DNA of 64,000 bases. Origin: Commensalibacter papalotli (ex Servin-Garciduenas et al. 2014). Lineage in GTDB: Bacteria; Pseudomonadota; Alphaproteobacteria; Acetobacterales; Acetobacteraceae. The stretch spans positions 868,001 through 932,000 of the forward strand of contig NZ_ATSX01000001.1 of NCBI RefSeq assembly GCF_000527695.1. Reading direction: 5' to 3'. Below, one piece after another: positions 34,842 to 43,626 of the stretch. The notes under the pieces are model-generated. The model ran no database searches, was not told where the DNA came from, and saw nothing but the letters and a program-made list of their open reading frames with translations. Numbering within the stretch: the stretch's first letter is position 1; each line of letters starts with the position of its first letter. A program made the position numbers and the translations under genes.

Positions 34842-35939
34842 ATGAGCTCTGGGAAAAGTCTTGAAATTGCATTCGAACAAAATTCATTCCCCGTATCAGA
34901 AGAACAAAGACAAGAAATATTAAAAGACCCTGGTTTTGGAAAAAAATTCACAGACCACATGCTGCTAATTCATTATAATGAAGAAAAAGGTTGGCATAAT
35001 GCACATATCAAGCCATACGGGAATATCAGCTTGGATCCTGCGGTTTGTGTTTTTCATTATGGACAAGAAATTTTCGAAGGGCTAAAAGCGTATAAAGCAA
35101 AAGATGGTCGTATTTTACTTTTCCGCCCAGAGGCAAATGCTAAACGTTTTATTAACTCTGCCAAACGTATGGCAATGGCACCTTTACCAGAAGACTATTT
35201 TTTACAAGCAGTTCATGAATTCGTTAAAATTGAAAAAAATTGGATTCCAGATCAATCCGTTGGTACTTTATATCTTCGTCCTTTTATGATTGCTAGCACT
35301 CCTTATCTTGGGGTAAAAGCCTCCCCTGATTATTTATTTATGTTAATTGCTTCTCCTGCAGGCTCATATTTTTCCAAAGGTGCAAAACCAGTAACTGTAT
35401 GGATTTCAGAACATTACACCCGTGCTGCGCCTGGTGGAACTGGTGAAGCAAAATGTGGTGGTAATTATGCTGCAAGCTTACTCGCTCAACAAGAAGCAAC
35501 AAAAAATAATTGCGACCAATTGGTTTTCTTGGATGCTGGTGAACATAAATGGATCGAGGAAATGGGCGGAATGAACATTTTCTTTGTCATGGATGATGGT
35601 TCATTATTAACACCACCTTTGGGGGGAACTATTTTACCTGGTGTTACCCGCAACTCTATTATTACCCTTGCAAAAGAAAAAGGGATTACTGTTCGTGAAG
35701 AACGTTATTCTGCTGAACAATGGATCAAAGATATTGAGCTTGGTAAAATCCGTGAAGTTTTCGCTTGTGGTACAGCAGCAGTTGTAACGCCAATTGGTTT
35801 TGTTAAAAATAAAGAGGGTGAATATCAAATCCACGATGGCAATCCTGGAAAACTAACCCAAGAAATCCATAAAATGCTTGTTGATATTCAATATGGCAAT
35901 GCCACAGATACACATCAATGGATTCAAGAAGTAAAATAA
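34842..35939 (+). CDS. ilvE: Branched-chain amino acid aminotransferase
   Basis: A 365-residue fold-type IV PLP enzyme that carries out the last transamination in leucine, isoleucine and valine synthesis, or the first step in their breakdown. It belongs to the long BCAT subgroup. Typical segments are HYGQEIFEGLKAYKAKDGRILLFRP near 67, LYLRPFMIAS near 143, and GTGEAKCGGNYAAS near 200, which holds the PLP-binding lysine. EEMGGMNIFFV and LPGVTRNSII follow near 240-275. AAAGATAAGA precedes the ATG. A possible hairpin follows the gene. Confidence 0.94.
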   Translation: MSSGKSLEIAFEQNSFPVSEEQRQEILKDPGFGKKFTDHMLLIHYNEEKGWHNAHIKPYGNISLDPAVCVFHYGQEIFEGLKAYKAKDGRILLFRPEANAKRFINSAKRMAMAPLPEDYFLQAVHEFVKIEKNWIPDQSVGTLYLRPFMIASTPYLGVKASPDYLFMLIASPAGSYFSKGAKPVTVWISEHYTRAAPGGTGEAKCGGNYAASLLAQQEATKNNCDQLVFLDAGEHKWIEEMGGMNIFFVMDDGSLLTPPLGGTILPGVTRNSIITLAKEKGITVREERYSAEQWIKDIELGKIREVFACGTAAVVTPIGFVKNKEGEYQIHDGNPGKLTQEIHKMLVDIQYGNATDTHQWIQEVK

Positions 35940-35999
35940 TATTTATTATACTTGATCAAATTAGTTCATAGCTTTTTTATAAAAACTATTATACTATAA

Positions 36000-36032
36000 A
36001 AGCTTGTATAATTATCAATATTATACAAGCTT
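36000..36032. repeat. Inverted repeat after ilvE
   Basis: A perfect 13-bp stem (AAGCTTGTATAAT / ATTATACAAGCTT) has a 7-base loop. It lies 60 bp after the ilvE stop and just before the next gene. It lacks an immediate T run, so it may be a weak terminator, an mRNA-stabilising hairpin or a regulator site for the small secreted protein gene. Confidence 0.5.
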
Positions 36033-36065
36033 AACCTTTTAAGTGTTTTGGAGATATTGTCTATC

Positions 36066-36539
36066 ATGAAATTAATTTCAAAAAAAATCATGCTATCCGT
36101 TGGTGTATGTACAGCTTTATTAACAGCTGGGATCACATCTCAAGTATATGCGCAAACCACTGCACCTCATGCTTCTTCAGCTCCTGCTGGTAATGATATG
36201 GCCAGCGCAATGGCTGCTTTTGATAAGTTATCTCCAGAGCAACAAAAAGAACAAATAGCACAATCAAGAAAAGTGGTTGAATCACAAATGGATGCTATGA
36301 TTAAAAAGGCATCTACTCCCGAGCAAAAAAAACAATTTGAAACAGCAAAAGAAAAAGCTCTTGAACAAATTGATATGATGGCTAAAATGACACCAGAAGA
36401 ACGCAAAGCACTAATTGAGACATCACAAAAAGCTATGCAAACACAATTGAAAAATGTTAGCCCAGAACAGTTAAGCAAACTGACCCCTGAACAAAGAGCT
36501 GCTTTTGAAAAACTGAAGCAAGCACAAGATGTAAAATAA
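36066..36539 (+). CDS. Small secreted helical protein of unknown function
   Basis: A 157-residue protein beginning MKLISKKIMLSVG; an upstream TTG at 36048 would add an atypical leader. A signal peptide ends near VYAQ, so the mature protein is probably periplasmic. The remainder is almost all helical and rich in Gln, Lys, Glu, Met and Ala. It has repeated helix-start motifs LSPEQQ, TPEQKKQ, MTPEERKAL, VSPEQL and LTPEQRAA, which recall Spy/CpxP-like LTxxQ periplasmic chaperones, though the family match is not secure. Its own terminator follows. Confidence 0.7.
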   Translation: MKLISKKIMLSVGVCTALLTAGITSQVYAQTTAPHASSAPAGNDMASAMAAFDKLSPEQQKEQIAQSRKVVESQMDAMIKKASTPEQKKQFETAKEKALEQIDMMAKMTPEERKALIETSQKAMQTQLKNVSPEQLSKLTPEQRAAFEKLKQAQDVK

Positions 36540-36553
36540 CTGTTTATTCTATG

Positions 36554-36579
36554 AAGGCTTTATTTTATAAAGCCTTTTT
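36554..36579 (+). terminator. Intrinsic terminator after the small secreted protein gene
   Basis: A 9-bp stem (AAGGCTTTA / TAAAGCCTT) with a 5-base loop, followed by T residues, lies 14 bp after the stop. Confidence 0.85.
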
Positions 36580-36782
36580 ATATTAATCATTTAACTTGGC
36601 ATTTGCGCTGGATTAATAATAGCTACTATACCAAAATCATATCTGAGTGCGCAGATTATTATTTCTGGCAATTTGATAAGCATAATAGCTGCTTTAAAAA
36701 ATACCCATTATTCAACAAGACAAAATATTCATTAAGTATAAACACATCTTCTTATCAACCTTTTGTTATCAAACCATTTATC

Positions 36783-37286
36783 CTATTTATAATCTTTAAA
36801 TTTGGCTTTTTCGATACATTGATGAAACTTGACTAACATATTGGGTAATCCGGATAAGTCTACCATAGAAACGGGATGTTTTTGGTACTCAAGCAAAGCA
36901 ATCTGCCCATAAGACAAAGCTTGCAATAACCCTTTAAAATCAGTTTCAGTTAACCTATTCATAGACATATTTTTATCCATTGCCTGCATCATAAAAATAA
37001 AATGTTGCTTACCAACAGTAATTGCAGCCTTAGAATCTGTTTTGGGAACCAGGTTTCCTTGCTTATCCCAAAGTAATAAACCTACTCCTTCATCATTACT
37101 TTTGAACCCTAATGTTAAATCATTAGACAGAGCAAAACATGCAGTAACTTTTTGTAACTGTGGATCATAATAATGAAAAGCTGACCAGTTTCCATCTTTA
37201 CCATCCAGTTGATAAACTGGTTCGCCCGCATTCGTGATCAACGGGAAAAGTAGACCTGCGGTAATTAAGAATATTTTTTTAATCAT
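36783..37286 (-). CDS. Small secreted protein, last gene of the GWG-module operon
   Basis: The protein is 167 residues from the ATG MIKKIFLITAG; a longer frame to 37370 overlaps the upstream gene and is less likely. Residues 1-19 form a signal peptide (ending TNAGE). The mature part has two well-spaced cysteines (ACFAL, HQCIE) that could form a disulfide. Its layout (PVYQLDGKDGNWSAFHY, LLLWDKQGNLV) faintly recalls IalB-like or SrfA-associated periplasmic proteins, but I do not recognise a family. It follows the SrfA-like gene by 20 bp and closes the operon. Confidence 0.6.
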   Translation of the reverse strand: MIKKIFLITAGLLFPLITNAGEPVYQLDGKDGNWSAFHYYDPQLQKVTACFALSNDLTLGFKSNDEGVGLLLWDKQGNLVPKTDSKAAITVGKQHFIFMMQAMDKNMSMNRLTETDFKGLLQALSYGQIALLEYQKHPVSMVDLSGLPNMLVKFHQCIEKAKFKDYK

Positions 37287-37306
37287 TACAATTACTTCTA
37301 TTTTAT

Positions 37307-38443
37307 TTATCGTTTGAAAATACCAACACTTCCATGAGAATCTTTTTGCTCTTCGTCTTTGTAAATACAACTTGCTTCTTGATCGTTAATTCTGGTGCAA
37401 GTATGATTTCCTTTGACAAGCGTAAATTCACCATCACAATTTTTGGGCTGCTCTAAAATAATTTTTGTACCCTCAAACCGCGCAGCAAGAGGCCCTTTGC
37501 AAGAAACACCATTCATCATCGTAATTGCTTGATTACCCTTACCAGCCTCATTAAAACAAACCTGCCACGTCTTAACTGGAACAATTTTTTTACTTTGGCG
37601 AGACACAAGTGTTAACGGTGTTGTCAAATTCCAACATCCATCAAGCATTGATACTTCTTTTTTATTCCAAGATTCTTTTGGCAAATCTATTGTTTGTTGT
37701 GATTTTGGCTTTAATTCAGGTGTATTTTGAGGTTGTTGCGTATGAACGGGTGGCACCTTACATTGTGTATCTAAGTTTTTCAGAGACTGTAATAATATAT
37801 CCCGTTTTTTATTAAGCTCTTGATTTTTATCTTGAGCTCTCAACGCACCTTCCACCTCTAGAGCTGAAGTATATTGAACATTACATGTTTTATCTGAATG
37901 CTGAGTAACATGCCACAGTAATGAAATTAAAACACCCATAAACAAAGCAACTAAAGCGGTAACCCATGGAAATTTTAACCATAAAAACCGTTGTGTTTGT
38001 TTTTTGATTGTTACTGTTTCTCCTTGTAATGGATCATAGAACCCATTCTCCCCAGCATATCCCCATCCAGTAATAACAGGACGACCATCCACAACATACA
38101 CATAATCCAACGAGGGAAAACAACTGCAAAGACTGAAAGAACGAGACCATTTGTCATTTGGGTGAAGTCTGGCAATAGAAGCAATATCGATTAATATCAG
38201 TTGAATGATTTCAATGATTTCTTGTTGTTGCGCCTTTGACAATGATTGCAAAGAAACTGTATTTTGCCCTTCAGAATGCCAATAAATTGTATCTTTTATA
38301 AAATTTGGTTTGGCAAATAAAGCAGCATGCTGAAGGCTTACCTTCCAAGATACTTCACGAATGAATTCTTGATCTTGTTCAGGCGTTTTTTTATATAAAG
38401 AAAACAACTGACCAAGAGAGTGCTGTGCTAAAATCAAATTCAT
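37307..38443 (-). CDS. SrfA-like bitopic protein with GWG module (paralogue 1)
   Basis: A 378-residue protein without a signal peptide. Residues 1-140 are cytosolic and end in VYVVDGRPVITGWGYAGE. This is closely matched in the next upstream gene and more distantly in two others. One membrane helix follows (WLKFPWVTALVALFMGVLIS, about 155-177), then a coiled-coil-like stretch with KKRDILLQSLKNLDTQCK and a Gln/Pro linker. The periplasmic C-terminal domain begins SMLDGCWNLTT near 267 and has six cysteines, ending in CTRINDQEASCIY. From memory this GCW-type domain with a single helix resembles the SrfA virulence-factor family; that assignment is uncertain. Homology to the adjacent 38516-39757 product is clear along the whole length. 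Confidence 0.65.
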   Translation of the reverse strand: MNLILAQHSLGQLFSLYKKTPEQDQEFIREVSWKVSLQHAALFAKPNFIKDTIYWHSEGQNTVSLQSLSKAQQQEIIEIIQLILIDIASIARLHPNDKWSRSFSLCSCFPSLDYVYVVDGRPVITGWGYAGENGFYDPLQGETVTIKKQTQRFLWLKFPWVTALVALFMGVLISLLWHVTQHSDKTCNVQYTSALEVEGALRAQDKNQELNKKRDILLQSLKNLDTQCKVPPVHTQQPQNTPELKPKSQQTIDLPKESWNKKEVSMLDGCWNLTTPLTLVSRQSKKIVPVKTWQVCFNEAGKGNQAITMMNGVSCKGPLAARFEGTKIILEQPKNCDGEFTLVKGNHTCTRINDQEASCIYKDEEQKDSHGSVGIFKR

Positions 38444-38515
38444 ATCTTATTTATTCCTGTGCACATCTGCTCTCTTTTAAACCAATCTTAATTTTAATAT
38501 TTATATTTCTATAAT

Positions 38516-39757
38516 TTAACGCTTGAACGTTCCCGTAGATTGGTGCCCTTCAGCATCTATATATGTACAACGAGCTTCTTGGTCATTTATTCTCGTACAA
38601 ACATTACGTCCAGGAATTAAATGGAAAGCCCCTTGACAATCTGTTGGTTGATTTAAAACCAGTTGATTCCCTTGGAACTGCGCGTTTAAGGGGCCAGTAC
38701 ACGTTCCCCCATCACGACGGGTTAAGACTTGTCTTCCTGCACCATTAGGATTGAAGCATAAATTCCAGTTTGTTACCGGTTGGTGAGATGAGCCAAATAA
38801 ACGTTGTTCATAAAGCTCTAGATGCGTTGTTAAATGCCAACAACCATTTAACATAGATTTATCTTTTTTATTCCAAGAATCTTGAGGCAAAGCAGCTTTA
38901 TTATCGGGTTTTGGTTCAGGTTTTGGTTGAGGAACTTCTTGCTTTTTAACAGTTTCTGGATTGGGTAGCTTATCCACTTCTGGAACAGGAGGCAATTCAG
39001 GAACTTTTTGCTCTTCTGGTAAAGGCTTCAGGTCTGGCACATCTTGTGGTTCTAATGGCTGTACAGGTGGAATTTTGCATTGTTTTTTTAAAGTTTCCAA
39101 CGCTTTTAATAAACCATCGCGCTTTTTAGTAAGATCATTATTATTGTTTTGTTCTTTTAAGGCATCCTCGACCTCTTTAACCAGGGGATACGTTGCATAA
39201 CAAACTTTGTCTGAATGACGAGAAACATTCCATAATAAAGACGCTAATACACCTAAAAATAACGCCATTAATGCCGTAACCCATGGGAACATAAACCATG
39301 GATATTTTTTTTGAGGTGTAATGGAAACCAACAATGTACCCAATGGGTCATAGCTGCCTTTATCCCCGCCATATCCCCAGCCTGTTAATACAGGTTTACC
39401 ATCAACTGCATAAATATACTCTGTAGATGGAATTTGTCGATATTGATCAAATTGTTGCGCTATCATCATATCTGGATAATCATGCAACTGAAGTTGAATA
39501 TCCGACAATATAGACTGAATAGCTTTTAATAAGGCTTCTTGTTGAGATGAGTTCAGTTTATTCCACGGCGTAAAATCTTTACCCTCTGCGCTCCATCTTA
39601 CAATATTATTATTATATTCAACACGCGCAAAAAGAGCTGCATGCTCAGAACTGGCGATTGTTGATATTTCATGAACTAAACGATCATATAACCCAATTTC
39701 TCTGGGACATAAAGGTGTTAATTGATGAACATCTTGCCTGCTTAGGACCACAACCAT
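38516..39757 (-). CDS. SrfA-like bitopic protein with GWG module (paralogue 2)
   Basis: A 413-residue paralogue of the downstream gene product. The cytosolic N-terminus (about 1-140) ends in IYAVDGKPVLTGWGYGGDKG. A membrane helix lies at about 155-177 (FPWVTALMALFLGVLASL), followed by KKRDGLLKALETLKKQCK and a long Pro/Glu/Lys-rich spacer (about 235-295) that could span the periplasm. The C-terminal domain begins SMLNGCWHLTT and ends CTRINDQEARCTY, with the cysteines kept. AAGGAAAT precedes the ATG, and the gene lies 4 bp from the stop of the one upstream. The spacer is much longer than in its paralogue, suggesting that the two reach different depths of the envelope. Confidence 0.68.
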   Translation of the reverse strand: MVVVLSRQDVHQLTPLCPREIGLYDRLVHEISTIASSEHAALFARVEYNNNIVRWSAEGKDFTPWNKLNSSQQEALLKAIQSILSDIQLQLHDYPDMMIAQQFDQYRQIPSTEYIYAVDGKPVLTGWGYGGDKGSYDPLGTLLVSITPQKKYPWFMFPWVTALMALFLGVLASLLWNVSRHSDKVCYATYPLVKEVEDALKEQNNNNDLTKKRDGLLKALETLKKQCKIPPVQPLEPQDVPDLKPLPEEQKVPELPPVPEVDKLPNPETVKKQEVPQPKPEPKPDNKAALPQDSWNKKDKSMLNGCWHLTTHLELYEQRLFGSSHQPVTNWNLCFNPNGAGRQVLTRRDGGTCTGPLNAQFQGNQLVLNQPTDCQGAFHLIPGRNVCTRINDQEARCTYIDAEGHQSTGTFKR

Positions 39758-39761
39758 GATA

Positions 39762-40505
39762 TTATTTCCTTTTAGCAGACAAAAAGTAATTTCTCACAAA
39801 AAGACCAATCAGCGGTAATAATATCAATAGTAAAATCAACGGGGCTAACCAATAATAACGACAATATTGAACAGGAATAATACCTTCCCACCAAGGCAAA
39901 ATAATCATTAAAATTAATAATAATAGCCCCATTAACCAAGGCCAATAAGATAAAAGCCCTTGCTGTTTAATCAGTAAAATTGGAGGGGGTAAAATCAAAG
40001 TGGATTTTATACCTTGCTGATCCCCTTTCGCAGCAACAACGGCCACATGTTGAACATCACTTTCACTGGATTGATGTCCCCACGCAATCAACGCAGGGCC
40101 ATAGGGTGTCTCAATAATATAATCCTTAGACGGATAACTTAACGCTTGTTCAAGCAAAGCCCCTTTTTGTCTTTGAACCATATCAGAGGAATTAGCCATT
40201 TTTTTGGCTAATTGCCTAGCTTGAGCAATAAAGCGATCGGCTTTTTGTAACAAGTCTTGCCTAGAAACTGGAGAGGTCTTTGCTGATTGTAAATCAGAGG
40301 GAATATACCAATCGACCTCACCTCTTTGTCGATCAATAACAGGTTCCAACAACAATCCTGCACATTGAGGGCTGATCTCATATTTTAATATTTGATACAA
40401 GGCCTCCCATTGTTCCAACACAAGTTGCCCGCCCACCCCAAGAGGTTGAACAGATTTAAAATTCGTTGTTGTAACAGGTTTACCTGCTATAAACTGATAG
40501 GTCAT
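39762..40505 (-). CDS. Membrane protein with GWG-type module and two C-terminal helices (paralogue 3)
   Basis: A 247-residue protein. Its cytosolic first 145 residues align by eye with the N-termini of its neighbours: an aromatic/acidic segment with EVDWYIP near 65, a helical stretch, then SYPSKDYIIETPYGPALIAWGH near 127, the counterpart of the GWG motif. Two membrane helices follow (YWPWLMGLLLLILMIILPWW and WLAPLILLLILLPLIGLFV) with a short loop between them, so both ends should be cytosolic. There is no periplasmic domain. The start overlaps the protease stop as ATGA, so translation is coupled. Confidence 0.62.
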   Translation of the reverse strand: MTYQFIAGKPVTTTNFKSVQPLGVGGQLVLEQWEALYQILKYEISPQCAGLLLEPVIDRQRGEVDWYIPSDLQSAKTSPVSRQDLLQKADRFIAQARQLAKKMANSSDMVQRQKGALLEQALSYPSKDYIIETPYGPALIAWGHQSSESDVQHVAVVAAKGDQQGIKSTLILPPPILLIKQQGLLSYWPWLMGLLLLILMIILPWWEGIIPVQYCRYYWLAPLILLLILLPLIGLFVRNYFLSAKRK

Positions 40506-42427
40506 GGTTTATCTCCATGAGTGGCGGAGGACTGATCTGGTTTTTTATCTGCCGTTGTTGAAGGGATTTTATCTTTTTTTTGATCAGCTTTTGGTGCAGT
40601 ATTTTCAGAAGATCCTTTGTTGTTATTTTCTTTATTAGCATCACTTTTCTGATCAGGCTTAACAGCAGGCTCTTTTTGTTTTTCAGGTGTATTAGAAGAT
40701 GTATCAGGTTTCTTTTCTGATACCGTTGGCACAGAAGGAGTTTTACTTTCTTCTGGCTTGGTTGCATCGTTTTTTTGATCAGGTGGTGCAGTAGACTCTT
40801 CGTGATTTTCAGATTTATTAGGTGTATCAGAATTCTTTTCAGGTTCTGATGATTGAGACGGAGTTGTATCGTTACAAGCACCTGCCTTTACTTGAATTGG
40901 AATATTGGCATTTTGCAAAGCCCTGACAATTGCATCTGATTTTTGAGCATAATTACTGTGAGAAGATGTTTCTTTATCCATTGTCACAAATGTATTTACG
41001 CCAACAACACGGCCACAAAGATCGACCAAGGCTCCTCCTGAATTACCTGGCGAAACCGCTGCACTATGAGGAATAACTTTTTCACCATTTGAATTGACTT
41101 GAATAGCATTGATCTCGCCCTTGGTTAACACAACACCAGGAATGGCCGTAATATCGCCTTGAGCTAACCGTTTCAAAGCCCCATCTTGACGAAGAATCAT
41201 ACCAGGATACCCAGCAGCAACCACCGTTTGTAAAGGTTGAGCCTCCAAAGTAAAGCTAAGTGGCTGCTGAGGGGGCGCATCTTCTATTTTTAATACTGCC
41301 AGATCAAAAGAATTAACATCACTTGACCGGTCGCTGATGGACATAATATGAGCTTTTTTGAATTGGCCCAACGCTTTATTGGTTACCAATACCGTATTAT
41401 CTTCAGAGTTTTCAACAACGTGTCTGTTGGTAACAATTAATTCTGGAGTCGCAAAAAAACCACTTCCCATAGCAACACCCTCATCACCATCTTCATCTTT
41501 TGCTTTGACCAAAATAAAAACAGTACTCTTTTCCAAAAGCTCTGGCAGGCTCCCTTGGAAATTTTTACCATCCGACTTCATTGGTGTGGATGAGTTATCA
41601 AGACTTTTATTTAACTCTGGTGCGGCCCTACTTTTTTCAAGATCACAAGGCGGGTTCTTTAATTGCTCTTCAAGCTTTTTAATTTCGTCTTCTAGGTCTT
41701 TATTCTTTTTTTCTATTTCTGGTTTCTTACGCACCAGATCTTGTGCCTCTATCACTGGAATCTTGGCAATTTTAGTTGGGCGCTCTGCATAAATTAATCG
41801 CCAACCAATAAACAAGCCAATAATAAAGAATAAAACTGCGGCAACTAGTCGTGTTAAATATATCGGCATTTTATTCATAGAACCAACTGCCGTTCTAGGC
41901 ATCGCTTGTGCCGTTCCCATCACAGGAGAAACTGTTTTAAGGGGCGCTGCTTGCTGTTGCTCTGTCAAAGATTCTGTTAAAGGGGGTATTTCTTTTTGAG
42001 GCGTAAATTGAGAAAAAAGGGACAATCCAGGCTGTCCCCATCCTTTGATAACAATTTGATCATTCGCAATCAAAATATCTTGTTTATTTTGCACCGATAA
42101 CGCAGCGTTCAATAACGCTCTATCTGCACTTCCCTCAGAATAAGCATCTGATAAGGATGTTATTGCTTCAGCCAGTTTCTGTTCAACGAAATCCTGTTGA
42201 TTTTCCAAAGGTAAAGTTGGCTCTGTTTTCGTATCAGCGTACCAACTAATAAAAGAATCATCAGATTCTTTATTAGCGGTAATCGTAGGTTCAGCAAGGC
42301 TGATCGTTGGGCAATGCTTTTTTAGGAGTTGAGCAATCTGAGGGTATTGCTCATAAATTATACGCCCATTAATGACAATGTCTTCTGACGAATAAAAACT
42401 TGTTTTTCCAAGAAGGTAAAGTGCCAT
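40502..42427 (-). CDS. Membrane-anchored trypsin-like serine protease with GWG module (paralogue 4)
   Basis: The first gene of the operon encodes 641 residues. A cytosolic N-terminal domain of about 145 residues ends in IANDQIVIKGWGQPG, like its neighbours. A membrane helix lies at about 190-212 (LVAAVLFFIIGLFIGW), then a coiled coil (KKNKDLEDEIKKLEEQLK). The periplasmic protease domain (about 285-510) has a DegP/HtrA-type catalytic set: His in VTNRHVVEN, Asp in NSFDLAVLKI and Ser in VSPGNSGGALVD. No PDZ domain follows. The last about 115 residues are low-complexity, rich in Lys, Pro, Asp, Ser and Thr, with repeated PDQK units. The protease is thus tied to the membrane and to a cytosolic module shared with the rest of the operon. 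Confidence 0.8.
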   Translation of the reverse strand: MALYLLGKTSFYSSEDIVINGRIIYEQYPQIAQLLKKHCPTISLAEPTITANKESDDSFISWYADTKTEPTLPLENQQDFVEQKLAEAITSLSDAYSEGSADRALLNAALSVQNKQDILIANDQIVIKGWGQPGLSLFSQFTPQKEIPPLTESLTEQQQAAPLKTVSPVMGTAQAMPRTAVGSMNKMPIYLTRLVAAVLFFIIGLFIGWRLIYAERPTKIAKIPVIEAQDLVRKKPEIEKKNKDLEDEIKKLEEQLKNPPCDLEKSRAAPELNKSLDNSSTPMKSDGKNFQGSLPELLEKSTVFILVKAKDEDGDEGVAMGSGFFATPELIVTNRHVVENSEDNTVLVTNKALGQFKKAHIMSISDRSSDVNSFDLAVLKIEDAPPQQPLSFTLEAQPLQTVVAAGYPGMILRQDGALKRLAQGDITAIPGVVLTKGEINAIQVNSNGEKVIPHSAAVSPGNSGGALVDLCGRVVGVNTFVTMDKETSSHSNYAQKSDAIVRALQNANIPIQVKAGACNDTTPSQSSEPEKNSDTPNKSENHEESTAPPDQKNDATKPEESKTPSVPTVSEKKPDTSSNTPEKQKEPAVKPDQKSDANKENNNKGSSENTAPKADQKKDKIPSTTADKKPDQSSATHGDKP

Positions 42428-42632
42428 TATATTCTCAACATTTAGAGTGCAAAATTATTGCTACTTTAATCTATTATAACATCCTTGCCAAGCACCTTGA
42501 TAACTTACCAATTTTAAAGAATTATCCCAAGTCTCTGTTACAAAATTAAACTTGATAATCTTGAGCAAAAGAATAAACTTGAAATCTTAGTTTACCTAGA
42601 AAATCGCTTTTCATAGCATAAAGATTTATTAA
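42428..42632. promoter_or_regulatory. Divergent promoter region, GWG-module operon / lipoprotein cluster
   Basis: A 205-bp AT-rich spacer separates two divergent transcription units, so promoters for both are expected here. No specific operator or riboswitch is visible. Confidence 0.4.
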
Positions 42633-43103
42633 ATGAGTTTATACAAATCTTTCTTTATTTTAACGTTAGCCTTAAACCCTTTCCCGATTGCTGTTTATGC
42701 CCAAGATATAGTCACATCTCCTTTGGCTATTCGTGCTTTACAAACCAGAGAATTTACAGGCATTAATCAAGCACAAGCTTTGAGTATAGGAATAGCAACT
42801 TTTCAAGATCTAGGATTTATCATTACTGAAAGCTCGGCCTCATTGGGATTAATCAAGGCCAATCAAACGCGGCCTGATGAAAACACGATTATCCAAGCTA
42901 CTTTAACCCTAGTTCCCAACCCAGGGAAAGAAGCCAAAATTACTTGTCGGTTATCACTTAGTTATTCTCCTTTTTATTATGGTGAAGAAGGCGCCAATCT
43001 GGCAGGACAACCCCCAAGGCAATCCAGCACGGTTCAAAGTCCAATTTTATACCAACAGTTTTTTAATGCCTTTTCATATTCAATCCACATCAACAAGACT
43101 TAA
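42633..43103 (+). CDS. Small secreted protein of a local paralogous family (member 1)
   Basis: A 156-residue protein with a signal peptide (residues about 1-24, ending VYAQ) and no lipobox cysteine. It belongs to a family of five encoded in this window. The first conserved block reads ALQTREFTGINQAQAL, then FQDLGFIITESSASLGLIKA near 53, and the last block reads PILYQQFFNAFS near the C-terminus. The middle is a predicted beta-sheet (IIQATLTLVPN, ITCRLSLSYS). I know such proteins as small uncharacterised lipoproteins of proteobacteria; the role is unknown. The next member starts 4 bp after this stop. Confidence 0.68.
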   Translation: MSLYKSFFILTLALNPFPIAVYAQDIVTSPLAIRALQTREFTGINQAQALSIGIATFQDLGFIITESSASLGLIKANQTRPDENTIIQATLTLVPNPGKEAKITCRLSLSYSPFYYGEEGANLAGQPPRQSSTVQSPILYQQFFNAFSYSIHINKT

Positions 43104-43107
43104 TTAA

Positions 43108-43569
43108 ATGCAAATTTTCCCTTCTCATCTATTTAAAGTTGCAATCATAAGCTTTGCTATCGGAATAACTGGCTGTGCAAACGATGATCCATCCATAAAA
43201 ACACCCACCACTCAGAAAAGAATTAATCAAACACGCATCTTTTCTGCCCCAAGCCAAGAAATACTTTTGCAAACCATTCTGACCACACTGCAAGACCAAG
43301 GATATAATATTGTCAAAGTCAACAGTAACAATGCAGAAATTACCGCACAACGAGATGGGAATGTTTTAATCAGTGTCATTGCCTATCAAACAAACCCACA
43401 ACAATTTGCCGTTCGCGCCAATGCACAACGCTATATAAGAAACGCCAATTTATTCAGTAATAATACGACAGGATATGAAATTATTATGGATCCTGTTTTT
43501 TATCAAAAAGACTTTTTTGAGCCTCTATCAAAATCTTTATTTATACAAAAAGAAAATCTTTCCAATTAA
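43108..43569 (+). CDS. Small lipoprotein of the local paralogous family (member 2)
   Basis: A 153-residue lipoprotein: a short signal sequence ends in the lipobox ITGC, with Cys at about residue 23. The conserved family blocks are QTRIFSAPSQEILLQTI, LQDQGYNIVKVNSNNAEITA and the C-terminal DPVFYQKDFFEPLSKSLF. The residue after the lipid-bearing cysteine is Ala and the next Asn, which does not suggest inner-membrane retention by the usual Asp rule. It is tightly spaced after member 1 and 57 bp before the BamE-like gene. Confidence 0.68.
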   Translation: MQIFPSHLFKVAIISFAIGITGCANDDPSIKTPTTQKRINQTRIFSAPSQEILLQTILTTLQDQGYNIVKVNSNNAEITAQRDGNVLISVIAYQTNPQQFAVRANAQRYIRNANLFSNNTTGYEIIMDPVFYQKDFFEPLSKSLFIQKENLSN

Positions 43570-43626
43570 CCTTTTTCATCATAAAATAATTTTATCGCCC
43601 CTTATCCCTTTGACAGAGAGACTCAG

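Noticed and set aside
36603-36836. A 77-codon plus-strand reading frame
   Set aside because: It has no ribosome-binding site, no recognisable motif, starts just after a terminator and overlaps the end of the converging secreted-protein gene.
40480-40881. A 133-codon minus-strand frame rich in Lys and Leu
   Set aside because: It is the shifted reading of the low-complexity protease tail; repetitive base composition keeps it open by chance.
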